From Bifidobacterium saguinibicoloris (GTDB lineage Bacteria > Actinomycetota > Actinomycetes > Actinomycetales > Bifidobacteriaceae): a DNA stretch of 64,000 bases. This document shows, one piece after another, positions 45,812 to 55,472 of this stretch. Where the stretch lies: contig NZ_JAHBBF010000005.1 in the NCBI RefSeq assembly GCF_019331725.1, positions 1 to 64,000 of the forward strand, in the 5' to 3' direction. The notes under the pieces are model-generated. The model was not told the origin of the DNA. It ran no database searches and worked only from the letters and a program-made list of their open reading frames with translations. The position numbers were made by a program, and so were the translations under genes. Each line of letters opens with the position of its first letter. Position 1 is the stretch's first letter.

Positions 45812-48800
45812 TCAGCGTTGCGATACATCGGGCGGGGCGGTGGCGATGTCGAAGCCTCCTTCGAGCACGAATCGTTTGAGCAGCCGTTGCGCATACATGG
45901 GTACTTTGAACGAAGGCAGCTTCCGATGTTCCTGCTCCTCGAAGAAAGCTCTCGCCCGGGTACGGTCGACGCTTGCCATCAGCTTGTCGAATCGTCCGAA
46001 CTCGTTGATGTTCATCTCGTCGATGCGTTTCACCGTGAATTCTTCGAGCAGCGAACGGTCCACTCCGAGCTTGTCGACGATTTTGTCGATCTGCTCATCC
46101 TTCTCACGTTTGGCGTACCGGGTGATGTAGTCGCGCAGGGTGAGGTTCTCCTCGACGACCACGTCACCGCGTTCCACATCGTGTAGGAACAGTTCGGCGA
46201 GCCGTTGCTCGTCTTTGGAGAGCGCGGCGAAGGAACGATGGAGCTGCGCGGTTACCTCAGCCAGTTCCGGGCTGTCCGCTTTGAGCGCCTTGAGCCATTT
46301 GACGAAGTTGGCGTTCATGTAGTCGGTGTCGATGAGTCCGGTATCTATTGCGGTGAGGTATCCTTCCAGTTCGTATGGCGCCTCGGGGTCGTCATCGCCG
46401 CCGTTGTGACCGGTTCCGTCGTTTCCTTCATCGTTTCCACCGTCATTGCCGTCGCCGAACAGCTCCTTGTAGCGCTGTGCGAGGATGAGGTACGTGCGTT
46501 CATCGATTTCCGGACGGATGATGGTAGGCTCATGCGACGCCTCGTCGATGGCGACGTCATCGTCGACGATGGTGTCTTCCTTATCAGAGAGCCCGTCTCC
46601 GATCTCATCACCGGCGGCATCGACCACGTATTCCGTTTTGCTCCAGTCGAAGCCTTGCACCTTCGCCGCCTCAAGGTGACGGTTCAATGCGACGAATTCT
46701 TTGGCGAATTTGCGTTTGGCTTCCACGGATTCCGGCAGTTTCGCAAGGTCTTCCGCTCCTCCGCCGGCGAATACGTCGAGAATCTCCCGGTATCGCGAAT
46801 CCATGGCTTCGATGTTCTTCGGCAGTTTCTGCACGAACAGGCCGAGCGGCCTGTCGCCCGAATACAGTTTCACCGCATGTTCGATGTTGCGGCGCATGGT
46901 GTGAGGCTTGCGGTAGTAGCGGATGACACCGAATGGCTTATCCGGTCCGAACAGCCGGTTCGTGCGGCTGAACGCCTGGATGATGCTCTCGTATTCGATG
47001 ATCTTGTCGAGGTAGAGCGTATTCACCCATTTCGAGTCGAATCCGGTGAGCATCTGGTCCACGACGATGAGCAGATCGAGCCGTTGCTCCGGAGCCTTGT
47101 CAATGCCGCCATAGGGGGCTTTATGCGATAGACGCGATGAGATGTCCCGTTTCATGGCCGGCCATTCCACGATACCGAAGTCCTTGCCGTACATCGTGTT
47201 GTAGTCATCCATGATCTCGACGAGCGCGTCGCCTTTGACCGTTGCACCTGCGGCGTTGTCCACGTTCGGGTCGAACAGCGCCGTGACATGCAGCCCGGAT
47301 GCCTGTTTCTTGAACAGATGATAGTAGTTGATGGCCCCGGGGATGGAGCTGGTGGCGAGTATGCCGTGGAACTTGCCTCCGCGGCTGAGCACGGGGACAT
47401 GCTCCAGTATGTCCGCGACCACCATACCCGGATGCGGGGTATCGATCCCGTATTGGTCACGTCCAAGATAATCCTCGATGCCTCGGATGATCGTTCCCGC
47501 GTCATCGGCTTCCGCCGCCATGGGCACCAACGCCTTGTCCATGTAATGCTCGTAGACTTCGGTCTTGTCCGTTTTCTCGAGCGCCTCCTCAATGCTGCCG
47601 GCTTTGGCCTTGTCGAGAGCGACTTTCAGTCGTACTTCGTCGTCCTTGTAGGTGGTGACCATGGTCGGGTCGAAACCGAGCACGTTGTGGTCGCGGATAC
47701 CGTCGGCGATGCTGTACCGGTGCAGTTCGTTGCCGAACAGCATGGCCGTGGTGGAATGCTTCTTCTGGTTCTCATCCAGGATGGGGGTGCCGGTGAATCC
47801 GAAGAACAAGGCGTTCGGGAAGGAACGTCGGATGTCCTGGAGCATGTCGCCGAAGGTGGAACGGTGGCATTCGTCGACGATGAAGACGACGCGTTTGGCG
47901 GCCATCCTGTCAAGTTCCGTCTGGGTGACGCCGCTTTCTCCGGGTTTCACGTTGCTCATCTTCTGAATGGAGGTGACGATGAGCGTGTCCTTCGGATCGT
48001 CGCTGGCAAGCCGGTCACGCAGCACTCCCGTATTCTCGGTGCCTTGCACGTCGTCCTCGCTGTCGGCGAAGCTGCGGTATTCTTTGAGCGATTGGGTACC
48101 CAGCTCGATGCGGTCCATGAGGAACACGACCTTATCGGCGTCGTGTGAATCGGCGATGAGCTGCGCCGATTTGAAGCTGGTCATGGTCTTGCCAGAACCG
48201 GTGGTATGCCACACGTAACCGCCGGGGCGGCCGGGTGTGGAAGGCTTCTGCTCCCAATCGGTCTTGCGTACGATGTCCGAGATGGCGTTCGCCGCGATGT
48301 ACTGGTAGCTGCGCAGGACCTTGAGGCATCCGTCCGCCGAGTCGGCGATGGTGTAGAATCCGATGAGCTGGTGTGCCATGGGGATGGAGAGCAGTCCGGC
48401 GGTGCCGGAGGTGCCGCCGATGAACAGCTTCCATTCGTCCTTGCCGGGGTTGAGTCCTCCGCAGATGGGCTCGTTGTTGAAGTCCGCCCAGTGGAAGTAG
48501 TAGCTCGGATTGAATTTATCGGGGCCGGGGTTGGCGAAGTATACGGCGTCGTCTGGGTTCATGGCGACGAAGATCTGCACGAGGCGGAACAGTCCGGTGA
48601 AGACGCCTTCATGAGAGTACTTTTCGATTTGACCGGTCGCCTGGCTGACGGGTACGCCGCTTTTCTTGAGTTCGATGTGGATGAGCGGCATGCCGTTGAT
48701 GAGGAGGACGAGGTCGCCTCGTCGAGCGTGCTGCATTTTGCTTTGGGCCGGGTAGACGGGCTGCTGCGCGATCTGATAGGTGCTTTTGCCGCCCGCGATC

Positions 48801-49141
48801 TCCTTGCGGTCGTAGATGTAGAGACTGACCTCTTTGCCGAAATGCGCCTTGTCGTCCTTGTTGTCGCGGGTGATGGACACGGTGCGCCCGTTGACGAACG
48901 AGTTGAGTGCGAGCGGCGTGCGCAGGGTTTCGATCTGCTCGACGATCTGTGCCATCTCGCCGTCGGTCAGCGGGTATTCGCTGAGCCGGTCGATTCCGCT
49001 GTTGTTGCGGTACAGGATGCTTTTCCAGTTGTCGAGCAGTTGTTTTTCGGTGGGGTATCGCAGAAGCCCGTCCTTCCAGCCATGCTGTTGAAGCACCGAG
49101 ATGACGCTCTCCTCGAAGTCCGATTCCTTGTCGAAGATCAT
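45812..49141 (-). CDS. hsdR: Type I restriction enzyme R subunit
   Basis: HsdR is the DNA-translocating and cleaving subunit of a type I restriction-modification complex. The 1109-residue protein has an N-terminal PD-(D/E)xK nuclease domain ([20 protein letters not shown] then LKKSG). The SF2 motor has Walker [14 protein letters not shown]-box-like VDECHRS and motif [11 protein letters not shown], with motif VI around [11 protein letters not shown]. The C-terminal HsdM-contact region begins after an acidic Asn/Gly/Asp-rich loop ([20 protein letters not shown]). All key residues are present and the frame is intact. It is downstream of hsdM-hsdS and of a three-gene cassette. Confidence 0.96.
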   Translation of the reverse strand: MIFDKESDFEESVISVLQQHGWKDGLLRYPTEKQLLDNWKSILYRNNSGIDRLSEYPLTDGEMAQIVEQIETLRTPLALNSFVNGRTVSITRDNKDDKAHFGKEVSLYIYDRKEIAGGKSTYQIAQQPVYPAQSKMQHARRGDLVLLINGMPLIHIELKKSGVPVSQATGQIEKYSHEGVFTGLFRLVQIFVAMNPDDAVYFANPGPDKFNPSYYFHWADFNNEPICGGLNPGKDEWKLFIGGTSGTAGLLSIPMAHQLIGFYTIADSADGCLKVLRSYQYIAANAISDIVRKTDWEQKPSTPGRPGGYVWHTTGSGKTMTSFKSAQLIADSHDADKVVFLMDRIELGTQSLKEYRSFADSEDDVQGTENTGVLRDRLASDDPKDTLIVTSIQKMSNVKPGESGVTQTELDRMAAKRVVFIVDECHRSTFGDMLQDIRRSFPNALFFGFTGTPILDENQKKHSTTAMLFGNELHRYSIADGIRDHNVLGFDPTMVTTYKDDEVRLKVALDKAKAGSIEEALEKTDKTEVYEHYMDKALVPMAAEADDAGTIIRGIEDYLGRDQYGIDTPHPGMVVADILEHVPVLSRGGKFHGILATSSIPGAINYYHLFKKQASGLHVTALFDPNVDNAAGATVKGDALVEIMDDYNTMYGKDFGIVEWPAMKRDISSRLSHKAPYGGIDKAPEQRLDLLIVVDQMLTGFDSKWVNTLYLDKIIEYESIIQAFSRTNRLFGPDKPFGVIRYYRKPHTMRRNIEHAVKLYSGDRPLGLFVQKLPKNIEAMDSRYREILDVFAGGGAEDLAKLPESVEAKRKFAKEFVALNRHLEAAKVQGFDWSKTEYVVDAAGDEIGDGLSDKEDTIVDDDVAIDEASHEPTIIRPEIDERTYLILAQRYKELFGDGNDGGNDEGNDGTGHNGGDDDPEAPYELEGYLTAIDTGLIDTDYMNANFVKWLKALKADSPELAEVTAQLHRSFAALSKDEQRLAELFLHDVERGDVVVEENLTLRDYITRYAKREKDEQIDKIVDKLGVDRSLLEEFTVKRIDEMNINEFGRFDKLMASVDRTRARAFFEEQEHRKLPSFKVPMYAQRLLKRFVLEGGFDIATAPPDVSQR

Positions 49142-49152
49142 GTGCGGCTTCC

Positions 49153-49368
49153 TTACCACTTGTGTTCGCCGGTGGCCACGAGGTGGTCGATGTCCTCGTA
49201 GGCGTTGCGGATGCTTTCCTGATGGTACATCTCGTACATGTCGTAAATCTCCTGCGTGATGCCGTGTTCGTCCCATTCACGCAGGACGTCGGAGGTGGAC
49301 CGATGGTTGTCCCCCGCATACTGTTCCAGCAGGTAGATGAAGAAGCTCATTTCACGAGTCAATCTCAT
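49153..49368 (-). CDS. DUF3791-like small protein
   Basis: This 71-residue protein resembles the DUF3791 family: REMSFFIYLLEQYAGDNHRS, DVLREWDEHGITQEIYDMYE and the C-terminal ESIRNAYEDIDHLVATGEHK. It is predicted all-helical and acidic. Its start at 49368 overlaps the preceding gene by 17 bp; an internal ATG at 49350 is possible. It lies 11 bp before hsdR. DUF3791 genes are often seen next to DUF3990 genes, as here, but their function is not known to me. An antitoxin or adaptor role is inference. Confidence 0.75.
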   Translation of the reverse strand: MRLTREMSFFIYLLEQYAGDNHRSTSDVLREWDEHGITQEIYDMYEMYHQESIRNAYEDIDHLVATGEHKW

Positions 49369-49609
49369 CCCTCCTCAGGTACAACGAATTTCTGGGATCG
49401 CCCGTGACCTGCTCGACCTCCCACATGTCGAAGATACCCGCCGGGGAAAACTCCGTCATATGCAATTCCGGGTCGCGCAGCATGGCATAGGTTTGGGAAT
49501 GGATGAAGACTTCCAACGCCTTCATGGGAGGAAACCCGTATTTCTGGCATATCCGTTGGACGATCTCATGATCGTAGTGGATCAGCAGCTCTCGTTCCAA
49601 TGTGGTCAT
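49352..49609 (-). CDS. Hypothetical 85-residue protein of the DUF3990/DUF3791 cassette
   Basis: This small acidic protein contains DHEIVQRICQKYGFPPMKAL, EVFIHSQTYAMLRDPELHMT and EFSPAGIFDMWEVEQVTGDP followed by RNSLYLRRDE. I do not recognise a named family, though the sequence reads as well conserved and folded, mostly helical. The ATG overlaps the DUF3990 stop by 4 bp (ATGA at 49606-49609) and the next gene starts before this one ends, so the three are translationally coupled. Stoichiometric partners such as toxin and antitoxin are often arranged this way. Confidence 0.75.
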   Translation of the reverse strand: MTTLERELLIHYDHEIVQRICQKYGFPPMKALEVFIHSQTYAMLRDPELHMTEFSPAGIFDMWEVEQVTGDPRNSLYLRRDEIDS

Positions 49610-50085
49610 GGCCGAATCACCTCGATGCAGGTCAGGGCGTCGATCGTCCGTTGCGTGCGGAACGCATACTGGTCTTTCAGGTTCTGGGGCATCAATCGTT
49701 CCAAGGTCTCCTCCGTGGTATAGATTCCCGCGAAGAATCCGTTCAGAGTGGGCATGGTGGCGTCATCCGCCACCGGACCGAGCACCACGTCGTAATCATC
49801 GTTGAGCGGGTCCCCGCTCCGATTCGCCGCGATATAGTCCAGCCAGTCGGCCGTCGCATCGGTGAATCCCAACGTATCGAATTCGTCAAGAAGGTGCTCG
49901 TCGAATTCATACACGGTGACGAACGGACTGCCTGTCCGCCGGCGTTTGGCGGACAATACCGCCCACCGGGAGGCCTGCTCCAGACTGCTGGTCAGGTAGA
50001 ATCCCGGACCGAAATCCAGACGACGGTCCGAACGCAGCAGCCGCGGGTGGCGGACTTCGACGTTGCTGCCATGGTACAAACGCAT
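49606..50085 (-). CDS. DUF3990 protein, predicted ADP-ribosyltransferase fold
   Basis: This 159-residue protein matches DUF3990, which is placed among ADP-ribosyltransferase-like folds. MRLYHGSNVEVRHPRLLRS gives the N-terminal His (residue 5), and LDFGPGFYLTSSLEQASRWA gives the DFGxGFYLT motif (24-32). DDYDVVLGPVADD (96-108) and DQYAFRTQRTIDAL (138-151) form the third conserved block. The ATG at 50085 follows AGGGAGG; the stop overlaps the 85-residue gene. It sits 16 bp after hsdS on the same strand. If active it would modify protein, nucleic acid or nucleotide using NAD; a toxin or phage-triggered effector role is inferred. Confidence 0.78.
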   Translation of the reverse strand: MRLYHGSNVEVRHPRLLRSDRRLDFGPGFYLTSSLEQASRWAVLSAKRRRTGSPFVTVYEFDEHLLDEFDTLGFTDATADWLDYIAANRSGDPLNDDYDVVLGPVADDATMPTLNGFFAGIYTTEETLERLMPQNLKDQYAFRTQRTIDALTCIEVIRP

Positions 50086-50101
50086 GATGTCGGCCTCCCT
50101 C

Positions 50102-51376
50102 CTAGACGAACATCTTGTCAAGCATGGATTGCTTGATGTTCTTCAGCAATGCCAACTTACGCTGATGAAGGGTGATGAGGTCGTCGAGGCGCGTCAGAAC
50201 AGTGCTGATTCGAGCCTGCTCCTCGACGGAGGGAGCCGACAACAAAGAGGTTTCCAAGGCCATCTTCGACAACGCGATGACCTTAATCCCCTGCATGAAG
50301 GGAATCAGCCGATCATGGAACGTCGGCGAGTTGAGGTAATGCCCCAGAAAACCCGGAGCATACCTCCTCAAAGGCCTGCAGGCAATCGTATGCAGCCCCG
50401 AAAACACCCGCCGTTCCCTGAGATTGCACAGTTCCGAACACTTCCCCGCAGTCACGTCCTCGGCCGTGTCGGCAACTACCACATCCCCATCACGGAGCCG
50501 GTCGCAGTTCAATCCCTCCGCAACGGCATCATTCTCGATGCGGGGAAGCTCCGCCTCGTCAAGATTCAGAATCGAACCATACTTGACGAGGACATCACCG
50601 TAATGCACGTCAAAGGTCCCGCCATTATCGGCGCTAAGTTCCGAACGCGAAAGCGTGTTGTTCCGCAGAAAATCAAATTCATCAGCAAACTTACGCTGTT
50701 CCCAATGGTCAGTAAAACCAGCGAAACGAACTTCCGGAACGGACTCCCCCTCCTTCGGGAACATTTTTTCAAGCATCGATTTTTTGAGCACCACGAGCTT
50801 GTCATGCTTACGCTGATGAAGGGTGATGAGGTCGTCGAGTCGCGAGAAGAACGCGCCTATGGCCTGTTGCTCCGGCAGAAGCGGCATCTGCAGGCCCATC
50901 TTTGTCAGCTTAACAAAATCAACACTTTCGACGGTTGTCCCTGTTTTGCCATACTCAAGCAGCAGAGTTTTGTTATGAGCTTTGAAGAACTGGAGAAGCC
51001 ACAAAGCACTACAAGAGCTGTCTGGTTGAATTACTTTAATGTCCTGATTAACAGTCGATGGTTTCAGCAGCATTGCAACGGGAAGCGTATGACGCAGAAT
51101 TCCACTTCGAGTAACCATGACCAATGAACCAGATGGGTAACGTGTTAATTCACCGGCTCCTCTTTCCGTAATCATCGTTGTAGTTTCATCTAGATAACTC
51201 CGCTTGACATCTTGTGATGTTACCCAGAGAATGTCTCCATCCTCATAATTCGATGAATCCGCCATAGAGGGAGTGTGCCCCCCGCCAAAAGAGGCAATGT
51301 CGCCCAACTTACGCTGTTCCCAAGGGTCAGTAAAACCAGCGAAACGAACTTCCGGAACGTTCTTTCGTTCACTCAT
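50102..51376 (-). CDS. hsdS: Type I restriction enzyme specificity subunit, expressed copy
   Basis: HsdS sets the DNA sequence methylated or cut by the complex. The 424-residue protein has two target-recognition domains. Each is introduced by VPEVRFAGFTD(P/H)WEQRK and closed by the helical repeat RLDDLITLHQRK. TRD1 runs from about residue 25 to 190 and TRD2 from about 235 to 400. The introducing segments are almost identical at DNA level (51306-51360, 50688-50742), as are the closing ones (50807-50852, 50156-50200). The ATG overlaps the hsdM stop by 4 bp. TRD DNA is visibly more A+T-rich than its surroundings. Two further TRD cassettes and a recombinase lie upstream. Confidence 0.94.
   Translation of the reverse strand: MSERKNVPEVRFAGFTDPWEQRKLGDIASFGGGHTPSMADSSNYEDGDILWVTSQDVKRSYLDETTTMITERGAGELTRYPSGSLVMVTRSGILRHTLPVAMLLKPSTVNQDIKVIQPDSSCSALWLLQFFKAHNKTLLLEYGKTGTTVESVDFVKLTKMGLQMPLLPEQQAIGAFFSRLDDLITLHQRKHDKLVVLKKSMLEKMFPKEGESVPEVRFAGFTDHWEQRKFADEFDFLRNNTLSRSELSADNGGTFDVHYGDVLVKYGSILNLDEAELPRIENDAVAEGLNCDRLRDGDVVVADTAEDVTAGKCSELCNLRERRVFSGLHTIACRPLRRYAPGFLGHYLNSPTFHDRLIPFMQGIKVIALSKMALETSLLSAPSVEEQARISTVLTRLDDLITLHQRKLALLKNIKQSMLDKMFV
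50688..50742 (-). repeat. hsdS recombination-size repeat before TRD2
   Basis: This segment is nearly identical to 51306-51360 in the same orientation. The core AACTTACGCTGTTCCCAA (50688-50705) also occurs at 51306-51323 and 56014-56031, and inverted (minus its last two bases) at 54017-54032. Confidence 0.85.
51306..51360 (-). repeat. hsdS recombination-size repeat before TRD1
   Basis: This is the partner of 50688-50742. It encodes the constant VPEVRFAGFTDPWEQRK segment that precedes TRD1 and contains the 18-bp core shared with the silent cassettes. Confidence 0.85.
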
Positions 51377-53937
51377 CGCGTGCCTCCCAACAGGGTCCTG
51401 AGCTCGGCGATTCCCTTCATGTCGAACTCGTCGCCGACCAACCGATCGAGCATGGAGCTCAGTTGGGTCTCCGCTTCCGTGATCTCGTCGCACACGTCGG
51501 CGTAGGTGGTCGCGTATTTCTCGCCGAGCACGACGACCTGGTTCACCAGATCATCGAGAATCCCGTACGGCAGCTGTTCCAACCTGCTCTGCAACGGCTC
51601 CACCCACTTGTCTTCCAGCAGGTCGCGCGCCTGTTCGTCACTTAATCCTTCGATGGTCGCCTTGGTCGTCTCCTCCAACGCGGACCGGCGGTCCTTGATG
51701 TCCTTTTTGACCTTTCGTTCCTCGTCGAGGAGCTTGCCCGCGGCCACGAGTACACGGTCAAGCTCAGTTTCGGGATGCTTGCCAATCGTCTTCACGGCCT
51801 TCTTCAGTTCGGCGGCGACGAAGCCGTCGTCCTCCTCGTTGATCGCGTCGGAATCCTTGTCGTCCTCGTCGAGGTTCTCCAAGAGCTCGTCCAGTTCCTG
51901 TCCAATCTCGGTCAGGCGATGCTCCCGCAACTCGATGGCCTTCAGGTCGTCGGCGAGCAGACGCCGCTGCACGAGGTCGAACGGCAGGATACGGCCGGTC
52001 CAGCCATCCTGCACTTCGACATCCTTGCCGCCCTTCTTCTTGACGACCATGTCGGGGTCCACCGCACGTACCGCGTCGAATCCCTCGTTCTGCAGGGTCT
52101 CCAAGTCGATGGAGACCGTCTGCCATCCATCATCGAGCGCCTGATATGCCTCGTATACATCCACAAGAGGGATGCCGGCGAGACGACGCATAAGATCATC
52201 GGCGAGCGTCTCCTCCTCCGCGGCGATGTTGACGGTCTCGCACCGGTCGATGAGCGAACCGCGCAGGAAGTCTCGGTAGTCGGAGAACGCATCGCGATAT
52301 CGGTCGATATACGCCTTCACCTGCGCGTCCTCATGGACCGCTTGACTTACGTCATCCACGGCGATGCGAGCTGCGTGACCGTCGCCGGTGTCGAACAGAC
52401 GCTCGCGCAGCTGCGGGAACACATCCCAGTACCTGTGCAGCGCATCGATTTCGCGTTCGGGGATGCCACCGAACATGGTGGCGTAGATGTCCCAGCTTTC
52501 CGCCGGCTTGGAGGAGTCCACATACCTCGGGATGTTGAGGTTGTAGTCGTTGTCGCGGATCTCCTGGATGCTCACCAGACGGCTGAATTTGTCGATGGTG
52601 CGGTTGCCGGCCACCGCGTCCACGATGCGTTTGATGTCGCTGGCACGCAGCTTGTTGTTCTTGCCGTCCTTGGTGAAATGCTTCGAGGCATCCACGATGA
52701 GTACGCCGTCGTCGTCGCGGTGCTTGCGCAACACCATCACGATGGTGGGGATGCCGGTGCCGAAGAAGATGTTCGCCGGCAGACCGATGATGGCCTGTAT
52801 ATGGTGGTGTTCCACGAGGTTGCGGCGGATCTCGCCTTCCTCGCCGCCGCGGAACAACACGCCGTGCGGCAGGACGATGGCCATCATGCCGTCATCGCGC
52901 AGATGATACAGGTCGTGCAGCAGGAACGCGTAGTCGGCCTTGGATTTGGGCGCGATGCCGTACTCGAAGCGGATGTCCTCACCGGCTTCCGGCGGCTCCC
53001 AGTTCTGCGAGTACGGCGGGTTCGAGACCACCGCGTCCACGAACAGCGGCTCATAGGTCTCGTCCTTGGTCTCGTCGGTATCGAACCACGGCCAGTCGTC
53101 CTTGAGGGTGTCGCCGTTGCGGGCCACGATGTTGTCCGGCAGGATGCCACGCATGACGAGGTTCATGCGCGTGAGGTTGTACGTGTTCTCCTTGAGCTCC
53201 TGCGCATAGTATTTGATGTCGTCCGGATTACCGTTGCGGCGTGCCACGGCCTGACCGATGTGGATGAGCAAGGAGCCGGAGCCGGATGTGGGATCGTAGA
53301 TGGTGATTTCTCTGCGCCCCTTCAGATGCCCGGCGATGATTTCGCTCATCAGCTGGGAGACCTCGCTCGGCGTGTAGAACTCCCCGGCCTTCTTACCCGC
53401 GTTCGAGGCAAACTTGTCGATGAGGTACTCGTAAATGTAGCCGAGCACGTCATAGCCCTGACGGGCGTCCATCGGAATGTCCTTGATGAGGTAGATCAGG
53501 TCCCGGGCGGCCTTGCTGCGGCTCTTCTCATCCGTGCCGAGCTTGGACAGACCGGTCTGCAACGTGTCGAAGATGCCGGCGAACACGCGCTTGCGAGCCG
53601 GATCGATATTACGGTCGAACGCGGAAAGCGCGTCACGCACGTCGGAGATATGGAAGTCGGAACCTTTGCCGATCCATGTGGAGAACAGATTACCGTAGGA
53701 GATGAAATAGCCGCAGGTGTCGCGCACATACTCCACGGTCTCGGCATCGTCCTCGACCAGCTCGTGAAGATCTGCGTCCGTCCAGTCCTCCGCACGCAGA
53801 CGGGCGACCTCCGTCTCGGACAGGAACTTGTAGAAGATGAAGCCGAGGATGTAATCCTTGTACTCATTGGCTTCGATCTTCGAACGCATCCGGTTCGCGG
53901 ACTCCCAGATCTTGGCGGCCAGTTGCTGCTTATTCAT
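51373..53937 (-). CDS. hsdM: Type I restriction enzyme methyltransferase subunit
   Basis: HsdM is the adenine N6-methyltransferase. It has the N-terminal helical HsdM domain (KIWESANRMRSKIEANEYKD), SAM-binding motif I (IYDPTSGSGSLLIHIG) and the catalytic NPPY motif (VDAVVSNPPYSQNWEPPEAG). At 854 residues it is longer than the common ~520. The extra C-terminal part (from about 520) is charged and coiled-coil-like (ELREHRLTEIGQELDELLEN, VKKDIKDRRSALEETTKATI), as in a subset of gut bacterial type I systems. The start follows AAGGAGCAAGGGA. It is the first gene of hsdM-hsdS-cassette-hsdR. Confidence 0.95.
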   Translation of the reverse strand: MNKQQLAAKIWESANRMRSKIEANEYKDYILGFIFYKFLSETEVARLRAEDWTDADLHELVEDDAETVEYVRDTCGYFISYGNLFSTWIGKGSDFHISDVRDALSAFDRNIDPARKRVFAGIFDTLQTGLSKLGTDEKSRSKAARDLIYLIKDIPMDARQGYDVLGYIYEYLIDKFASNAGKKAGEFYTPSEVSQLMSEIIAGHLKGRREITIYDPTSGSGSLLIHIGQAVARRNGNPDDIKYYAQELKENTYNLTRMNLVMRGILPDNIVARNGDTLKDDWPWFDTDETKDETYEPLFVDAVVSNPPYSQNWEPPEAGEDIRFEYGIAPKSKADYAFLLHDLYHLRDDGMMAIVLPHGVLFRGGEEGEIRRNLVEHHHIQAIIGLPANIFFGTGIPTIVMVLRKHRDDDGVLIVDASKHFTKDGKNNKLRASDIKRIVDAVAGNRTIDKFSRLVSIQEIRDNDYNLNIPRYVDSSKPAESWDIYATMFGGIPEREIDALHRYWDVFPQLRERLFDTGDGHAARIAVDDVSQAVHEDAQVKAYIDRYRDAFSDYRDFLRGSLIDRCETVNIAAEEETLADDLMRRLAGIPLVDVYEAYQALDDGWQTVSIDLETLQNEGFDAVRAVDPDMVVKKKGGKDVEVQDGWTGRILPFDLVQRRLLADDLKAIELREHRLTEIGQELDELLENLDEDDKDSDAINEEDDGFVAAELKKAVKTIGKHPETELDRVLVAAGKLLDEERKVKKDIKDRRSALEETTKATIEGLSDEQARDLLEDKWVEPLQSRLEQLPYGILDDLVNQVVVLGEKYATTYADVCDEITEAETQLSSMLDRLVGDEFDMKGIAELRTLLGGTR

Positions 53938-54003
53938 TCCCTTGCTCCTTGCTCCGATACACGAATCCGGTCGTCAATGTGCCGTCACGGTAAAACAGGT
54001 GTC

Positions 54004-54032
54004 ATTATAGTTCCGCTTGGGAACAGCGTAAG
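54004..54032 (-). promoter_or_regulatory. hsdM promoter overlapping the recombinase inverted repeat
   Basis: The minus-strand -10 TATAAT (54004-54009, perfect consensus) and -35 CTTACG (54027-54032, three of six matches) have 17-bp spacing. Transcription would start near 53997, 60 nt before the hsdM ATG. The -35 and spacer lie inside the 23-bp inverted repeat 54010-54032. Confidence 0.6.
54010..54032 (+). repeat. Inverted repeat, left copy, flanking the hsdS cassette/recombinase segment
   Basis: These 23 bp (ending TTGGGAACAGCGTAAG) are repeated in inverse orientation at 56016-56038 with a single mismatch. Each copy begins a silent hsdS cassette and encodes SAWEQRK. Together they bracket the recombinase gene, so exchange between them would invert about 2 kb. 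Confidence 0.88.
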
Positions 54033-54488
54033 GTTCTTCATATTGCCCCTTTGCAAAGAGGTTTCGACCTGCCCGCTGAGAAAATTGTTCCCGGTAAATA
54101 TCCTGTTGTGATGTCCAACGGCATCGGCGCATATCACAATGCGTACAAAGTAGAAGGTCCCGGAGTCGTAACTGGACGTTCCGGAACCATCGGAAACTTG
54201 CATTATGTCGAATCGGCTTATTGGCCCCATAACACGGCTTTGTGGGTTACTCATTTCTATGGCAACAACCCCCGGTTCATTTTTTATCTCTATGAGAAAT
54301 TGGATTTGAGCCGTTTCCAAGCAGGTAGTGGTGTACCGACCCTTAATAGGAATGATGTACACGATACGATGTTGGCCGTTCCAGCTTCCACAGAAGAGCA
54401 GAAGTCAATTGCCGAGTTCTTCTCCCGTCTCGACTCCCTCATCACCCTTCATCAGCGTAAGCAGTGGTATTCGTTGATGGTTAGATGA
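54018..54488 (+). pseudogene. Silent hsdS target-recognition cassette, plus orientation
   Basis: This 5'-truncated hsdS fragment begins in frame at WEQRK and continues through a TRD (VLHIAPLQRGFDLPAEKIVP, GNLHYVESAYWPHNTALWVT). The closing helix is FFSRLDSLITLHQRKQWYSL, with a stop at 54488. It has no start codon or ribosome-binding site in frame; upstream the frame is closed by TAA at 53991. Its ends coincide with the shared repeats (5': 54010-54032; 3': 54416-54461), as expected for a recombination donor. It overlaps the convergent recombinase gene by 8 bp. An internal ATG at 54051 could in principle start a half-subunit. Confidence 0.85.
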
Positions 54489-55410
54489 GGGTGGAGAGCG
54501 CGCGCATCACAATATCGACGTCCTTGTTCTCCAACTCGCGGATGACGTGCAGATATGTGTCCTGCGTGGTGTTCATGCTCGCATGCCCAAGACGTTTGGA
54601 CACACTGGCGATGGAGACGCCGGCGAAAAGCAATAGCGACGCATGCGTATGTCGCAGACCGTGCACGGAAATCACCGGTACCTCCGCATGTTCACAGTGC
54701 CGGGCCAAAACGCTATTCGCGGTCGAGTTGTATACCTTGCCGTTCACAAAGATGGGTTTATCTTCCGGCAAGTCTTTCAGCAGAGCGGACAGCTGCATGA
54801 TGAGCTGCCAATCCAGCTGTACCTTACGAATGGAGGAGGCGTTCTTCGTCGGCACGAATCCGCCGCCATTCTTGTAATCCCACGTCTTGCTGACCGACAA
54901 GGTCTGATGGACGAAATCGAAATCAGCAGGGGTCAGTCCCAAAGCCTCGGAGAAACGAAGCCCCGTCTTTGCGATGAGCAGTATCAGCCAATCCCAGCTC
55001 GGAGCGGCACCTAGTTCAAGGTCAGCAAGCATCGCATGAAGTTCGAACTGGTTCAGGTATTTCGTCTTCTTCTCTCTCGGCTGGCGCCCTTTGATGATTG
55101 CCTTCCGTGTGGGGTCGCGGGGAATCAGCCCTTCGTCGACGGCATCGAGAATGGCTCCTTTCAACTGATGATGAAAATCCATGGTCGTTTGCCGCTCGTG
55201 GTGTTCCGCGTATCCGTTGATGAGCTTCTGATAGTTCACGCGATCCATATCCGCGAGTCGAAGGTCGGGGATGAGTTTGCCGAGCCAAGCCTGGGTGAGC
55301 TTGTACTTCCTCATCGTCACTTCGCGAATCGCGCCCTCCTTGTAGACGCTGACCCACTGGGAATAGTAATCACAGAACAAGGTTCCGTCGTTGGCGATGT
55401 CACCGGGCAT
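54481..55410 (-). CDS. Tyrosine recombinase of the hsdS locus (PsrA-like)
   Basis: This 309-residue integrase-family recombinase has an N-terminal SAM-like DNA-binding domain (SQWVSVYKEGAIREVTMRKY). The catalytic domain carries Arg152 (AKTGLRFSEALGL), His250/Arg253 (SVHGLRHTHASLL), His276 (RLGHASMN) and nucleophile Tyr286 (TTQDTYLHVI). All catalytic residues are present, so it should be active. Lying between two oppositely oriented hsdS cassettes, it is expected to invert or shuffle TRDs. Such recombinases at phase-variable type I loci are known from Bacteroides, Mycoplasma, lactic acid bacteria and bifidobacteria. Confidence 0.93.
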   Translation of the reverse strand: MPGDIANDGTLFCDYYSQWVSVYKEGAIREVTMRKYKLTQAWLGKLIPDLRLADMDRVNYQKLINGYAEHHERQTTMDFHHQLKGAILDAVDEGLIPRDPTRKAIIKGRQPREKKTKYLNQFELHAMLADLELGAAPSWDWLILLIAKTGLRFSEALGLTPADFDFVHQTLSVSKTWDYKNGGGFVPTKNASSIRKVQLDWQLIMQLSALLKDLPEDKPIFVNGKVYNSTANSVLARHCEHAEVPVISVHGLRHTHASLLLFAGVSIASVSKRLGHASMNTTQDTYLHVIRELENKDVDIVMRALSTLI

Positions 55411-55472
55411 ATGCTGTTCTCTTTTCTGGCTGGTTTGTGCTTACGCTGATGTTGGATGTCATAACCAGCCAA

